Below, piece after piece: positions 6,467 through 8,074 of a DNA stretch of 8,074 nt. How positions within the stretch are numbered: position 1 is the first letter of the stretch; every line of letters starts with the position of its first letter. Both the position numbers and the translations under genes were made by a program. The notes beneath the pieces are model-generated. The model saw nothing but the letters and a program-made list of their open reading frames with translations, had not been told where the DNA came from and did no database searches. This DNA is from Paraprevotella stercoravium (GTDB lineage Bacteria > Bacteroidota > Bacteroidia > Bacteroidales > Bacteroidaceae). The stretch lies in the NCBI GenBank assembly GCA_018883665.1, contig JAHLFU010000274.1, positions 1-8,074 on the forward strand, read 5' to 3'.

Positions 6467-6531
6467 CACAATTAACCGGATATTATCACTATCATACATT
6501 TCTTTTAAAAAGAAGAAAAAATAATAAGATT

Positions 6532-7527
6532 ATGATGAATAAAGAAAATTGGTTGAAAAAGGGTTATGCCGATGAAGCCGTTGACAAAGGCATTGATTTG
6601 AGAAAGGAGATAAAGAAACTCTGCAAGGAAAAGAACGCTGTCATTTTAGGGCACTTCTACCAGGCTGACGAAATCCAGGAGATAGCCGACTTTATAGGAG
6701 ATAGCCTGGCACTTGCACAATGGGCCGCAAAGACTTCTGCAGATATCATTGTCATGTGCGGCGTACATTTTATGGGAGAAACAGCTAAAATTCTTTGTCC
6801 CGACAAGAAGGTGCTTATACCCGATCTGAATGCAGGATGTTCGCTGGCCGACAGTTGTCCGGCCGATGAGTTTGCACGTTTTGTGAATGAACATCCCGGA
6901 TACAAGGTGATTTCGTATGTAAATACAAGCGCAGCCGTAAAAGCTGTGACTGACGTTGTGGTCACATCTACCAATGCGCGCCAGATTGTAGAAAGCTTTC
7001 CGAAAGATCAGAAGCTGATATTCGGTCCCGACAAAAATCTGGGAAACTACATCAACTCGATTACAGGACGCGACATGCTTCTTTGGAACGGAGCCTGCCA
7101 TGTGCATGAGAAGTTTTCGGTGGAGAAGATTCTGGAACTGAAGAAACAGTATCCCGATGCGCAGGTGCTTGTGCATCCTGAATGCAAGGGAGCCGTTGCC
7201 AAACTGGCCGATAAAGTAGCGTCTACGGCCGGCTTGCTGAAGTTTGCCATGCAGAGCGACAACAAAAACTTCATTGTAGCTACAGAAAGCGGAATCCTGT
7301 ATGAGATGAAAAAGAAGTGTCCGGGAAAAAATTTCATACCAGCTCCTCCGGAAGACAGTACCTGCGCATGCAACGAGTGCAATTTCATGCGCCTGAATAC
7401 GCTTGAAAAACTGTATAACACCTTGAAGTTTGAATGGCCTGAAGTTCAGGTGGACCAGGAAATCGCAGAAAAAGCCATAAAGCCGATTGAAAAGATGCTG
7501 GAGATCTCTGCAAAGCTAGGTTTATGA
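6532..7527 (+). CDS. nadA: Quinolinate synthase NadA
   Basis: NadA condenses iminoaspartate (made by NadB) with dihydroxyacetone phosphate to quinolinate, in de novo NAD synthesis in the cytoplasm. The product has 331 residues. Landmarks are ILGHFYQADEIQEIADFIGDS (38-58), the substrate-region segment IIVMCGVHFMGETAKIL (72-88), PDLNAGCSLADSC (97-109), TSTNA (145-149), PDKNLG (166-171), HPEC (215-218) and the C-terminal CACNEC (278-283). By family alignment the oxygen-sensitive [4Fe-4S] cluster is held by Cys103, Cys218 and Cys283; all three are present. ATG codons at 6532 and 6535 are adjacent and cannot be separated by sequence. No nadB or nadC lies beside it. The upstream promoter is unclear and no convincing terminator follows directly. 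Confidence 0.98.
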   Translation: MMNKENWLKKGYADEAVDKGIDLRKEIKKLCKEKNAVILGHFYQADEIQEIADFIGDSLALAQWAAKTSADIIVMCGVHFMGETAKILCPDKKVLIPDLNAGCSLADSCPADEFARFVNEHPGYKVISYVNTSAAVKAVTDVVVTSTNARQIVESFPKDQKLIFGPDKNLGNYINSITGRDMLLWNGACHVHEKFSVEKILELKKQYPDAQVLVHPECKGAVAKLADKVASTAGLLKFAMQSDNKNFIVATESGILYEMKKKCPGKNFIPAPPEDSTCACNECNFMRLNTLEKLYNTLKFEWPEVQVDQEIAEKAIKPIEKMLEISAKLGL

Positions 7528-7569
7528 CATTTATTTGTTAACAGCCTCTAAGCTGAAACATCTTCTTGT

Positions 7570-7590
7570 TAAAACATGTTGTAAAACATG
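7570..7590 (+). repeat. Short direct repeat after nadA
   Basis: taaaacatg occurs at 7570-7578 and again at 7582-7590, a 12-bp period. It lies in the 80-bp stretch between the nadA stop and the next promoter. Spacing is close to one helical turn, so a protein-binding site is possible, but a chance repeat in AT-rich DNA is equally likely. Confidence 0.25.
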
Positions 7591-7607
7591 GATTTTTGGG
7601 CTGAACA

Positions 7608-7638
7608 TTTGCAGATAACCCAAAAGTCCGTATCTTTG
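7608..7638 (+). promoter_or_regulatory. Strong Bacteroidetes promoter for a candidate small RNA
   Basis: TTTG (7608-7611), a 19-bp spacer and TATCTTTG (7631-7638) match both consensus boxes fully. Transcription should start near 7644. The -33 region contains ttgcagataa (7609-7618), also found at the same place in the tRNA-Asp promoter, and both -7 boxes continue into TTTGCAA. Confidence 0.75.
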
Positions 7639-7643
7639 CAATG

Positions 7644-7707
7644 TGTTTTTCATAGTATTAGATTTTAAGGTTAACAAAGGTTGGAGTACAGCGGTACTCC
7701 TTTTTTT
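7644..7707 (+). ncRNA. Candidate intergenic small RNA, about 64 nt
   Basis: This is a compact unit: a full-consensus promoter, about 40 nt of unstructured AT-rich RNA, then a rho-independent terminator hairpin with a T7 run. No ORF fits between start point and terminator, so the product is most likely an untranslated RNA. The single-stranded part carries a direct repeat aaggtt (7667-7672 and 7677-7682, 10-nt period) just before the terminator stem, a plausible pairing region for mRNAs. Short intergenic RNAs are known from Bacteroides transcriptomics, but I cannot assign this to a named family. It is unlikely to be a nadA 3' end, because it has its own promoter. The start point is estimated from box spacing and may be off by 1-3 nt. 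Confidence 0.6.
7683..7707 (+). terminator. Rho-independent terminator of the candidate sRNA
   Basis: ggagtac (7683-7689) pairs perfectly with gtactcc (7694-7700) around an agcg loop and is followed by seven T (7701-7707). It is the most canonical intrinsic terminator in the window. It could also stop read-through from nadA. Confidence 0.85.
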
Positions 7708-7843
7708 ATGCCTGCATGTTTGGTTCAAATAGAGGCAACCAGTTTTGGTCGAGCAATGGAGAATGCAGTCTATTTAAGATGGTTTCAATAGATTCTGATA
7801 TCCAGATGGTTAAAAAAAATAATGAAAAAAATATTCTGAAAAT

Positions 7844-7874
7844 ATTGCAGATAAGAAAAATAGTTGTACCTTTG
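7844..7874 (+). promoter_or_regulatory. Promoter of tRNA-Asp
   Basis: attg (7844-7847, three of four of TTTG), a 19-bp spacer and TACCTTTG (7867-7874, exact TAnnTTTG). An A-tract-rich stretch (about 7811-7841) sits directly upstream and could act like an UP element. The start point near 7880 leaves about 37 nt of leader to be trimmed before the tRNA 5' end. Confidence 0.7.
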
Positions 7875-7916
7875 CAACCGCAATCGAGAGAGAAAGCAGC
7901 AAAATCAAAACTTAAT

Positions 7917-7990
7917 GGTGCGTTAGTTCAGTTGGTTAGAATACATGCCTGTCACGCATGGGGTCACGGGTTCGAGTCCCGTACGCACCG
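7917..7990 (+). tRNA. tRNA-Asp (anticodon GTC)
   Basis: The 74-nt cloverleaf folds fully. The acceptor stem is ggtgcgt (7917-7923) with acgcacc (7983-7989) and discriminator G at 7990. The D arm follows, then an anticodon stem catgc/gcatg around loop ctgtcac with anticodon GTC, a five-base variable loop, and a T arm acggg-ttcgagt-cccgt. CCA is not encoded. GUC reads both aspartate codons (GAU by wobble). The gene stands alone with its own promoter and downstream hairpins. Confidence 0.98.
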
Positions 7991-7994
7991 CAAT

Positions 7995-8015
7995 AAACAT
8001 TGGAAATCAATGTTT
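7995..8015 (+). terminator. First hairpin downstream of tRNA-Asp
   Basis: aaacattg (7995-8002) pairs with caatgttt (8008-8015) around a gaaat loop. Only one further T follows before an A-rich stretch, so it is a poor terminator by itself. It may help 3' processing or form the first of a tandem pair. Confidence 0.4.
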
Positions 8016-8023
8016 TACAAAAC

Positions 8024-8074
8024 AAACACCCGATTTTACACCCAAGAATGTAAAGTCGGGTGTTTATTTTATAT
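8024..8074 (+). terminator. Strong terminator downstream of tRNA-Asp
   Basis: A 17-bp stem forms between 8024-8040 and 8049-8065 (aaacacccga with tcgggtgttt, extended by ttttaca with tgtaaag including one G-U pair), with loop cccaagaa. A T-rich tail (tttattttatat) runs to the window edge. The near-symmetry with A-rich flanks suggests it could work from both strands. Confidence 0.8.

Noticed and set aside
7543..7554. cagc/gctg hairpin just after nadA as its terminator
   Set aside because: Only 4 bp of stem and no T run; too weak. The terminator at 7683-7707 is the first convincing one after nadA.
7531..7728. 65-codon minus-strand ORF after nadA
   Set aside because: It runs antisense through the sRNA promoter and terminator and has no recognisable features.
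7708..7791. 27-codon plus-strand ORF beginning at the end of the sRNA T run
   Set aside because: No promoter or initiation context separate from the terminator, no motif; most likely chance.
7917..8074. tRNA-Asp 3' end as an integration site for a mobile element
   Set aside because: No repeat of the tRNA 3' end and no integrase in the window; the sequence stops too soon to judge.
1..8074. CRISPR arrays, insertion sequences, phage or defence genes
   Set aside because: No regularly spaced repeats, transposase-like ORFs or long terminal inverted repeats were found. The gene content is core chromosomal.

Overview
The window reads as ordinary chromosomal core DNA from a Bacteroidales bacterium, most likely Bacteroides or Phocaeicola. 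Moderate AT content, Bacteroidetes-type promoters (-33 TTTG, -7 TAnnTTTG), the absence of clear Shine-Dalgarno sequences, and lineage-typical proteins (a DUF4294 protein, and a helix-hairpin-helix plus beta-barrel envelope protein) all point that way. No transposase, integrase, phage gene or CRISPR array is visible.

Layout. (1) 2-385 (+): the C-terminal two thirds of a rubrerythrin (oxidative-stress diiron protein), followed by a hairpin terminator. (2) 551-1831 (+): enolase (eno), ending in a nested-stem terminator. (3) 1911-2690 (-): a radical SAM protein of the COG0731 (TYW1/Taw1-like) type, convergent with eno. (4) 2760-4805 (-): a secreted protein with an N-terminal ComEA-like helix-hairpin-helix region and a probable outer-membrane beta-barrel. 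(5) 4886-5488 (+): an exported DUF4294 protein, divergent from gene 4 across an 80-bp region holding promoters for both directions. (6) 5542-6093 (-): a short SpoU/TrmH-family RNA 2'-O-methyltransferase. (7) 6094-6531: a 438-bp gap with the methyltransferase promoter, an inverted repeat and a small ORF that may be the remnant of a Crp/Fnr-like regulator. (8) 6532-7527 (+): quinolinate synthase NadA. (9) 7528-8074: an RNA-rich tail holding a compact promoter-to-terminator unit that looks like a small RNA gene of about 64 nt, then tRNA-Asp(GUC) with its own promoter and two downstream hairpins.

The genes do not form one pathway. They are mostly single-gene transcription units with their own promoters: central metabolism (eno, nadA), stress (rubrerythrin), RNA modification or translation (methyltransferase, tRNA-Asp, possibly the radical SAM protein) and envelope (genes 4 and 5).

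I see no clearly novel multi-gene system. The most interesting element is the candidate sRNA at 7644-7707. Its promoter shares a 10-mer, spacer length and -7 box form with the tRNA-Asp promoter 236 bp downstream. Next are the helix-hairpin-helix barrel protein, the -7 boxes that sit only 5-6 nt from start codons (possible leaderless mRNAs), and the possible regulator remnant ahead of nadA.
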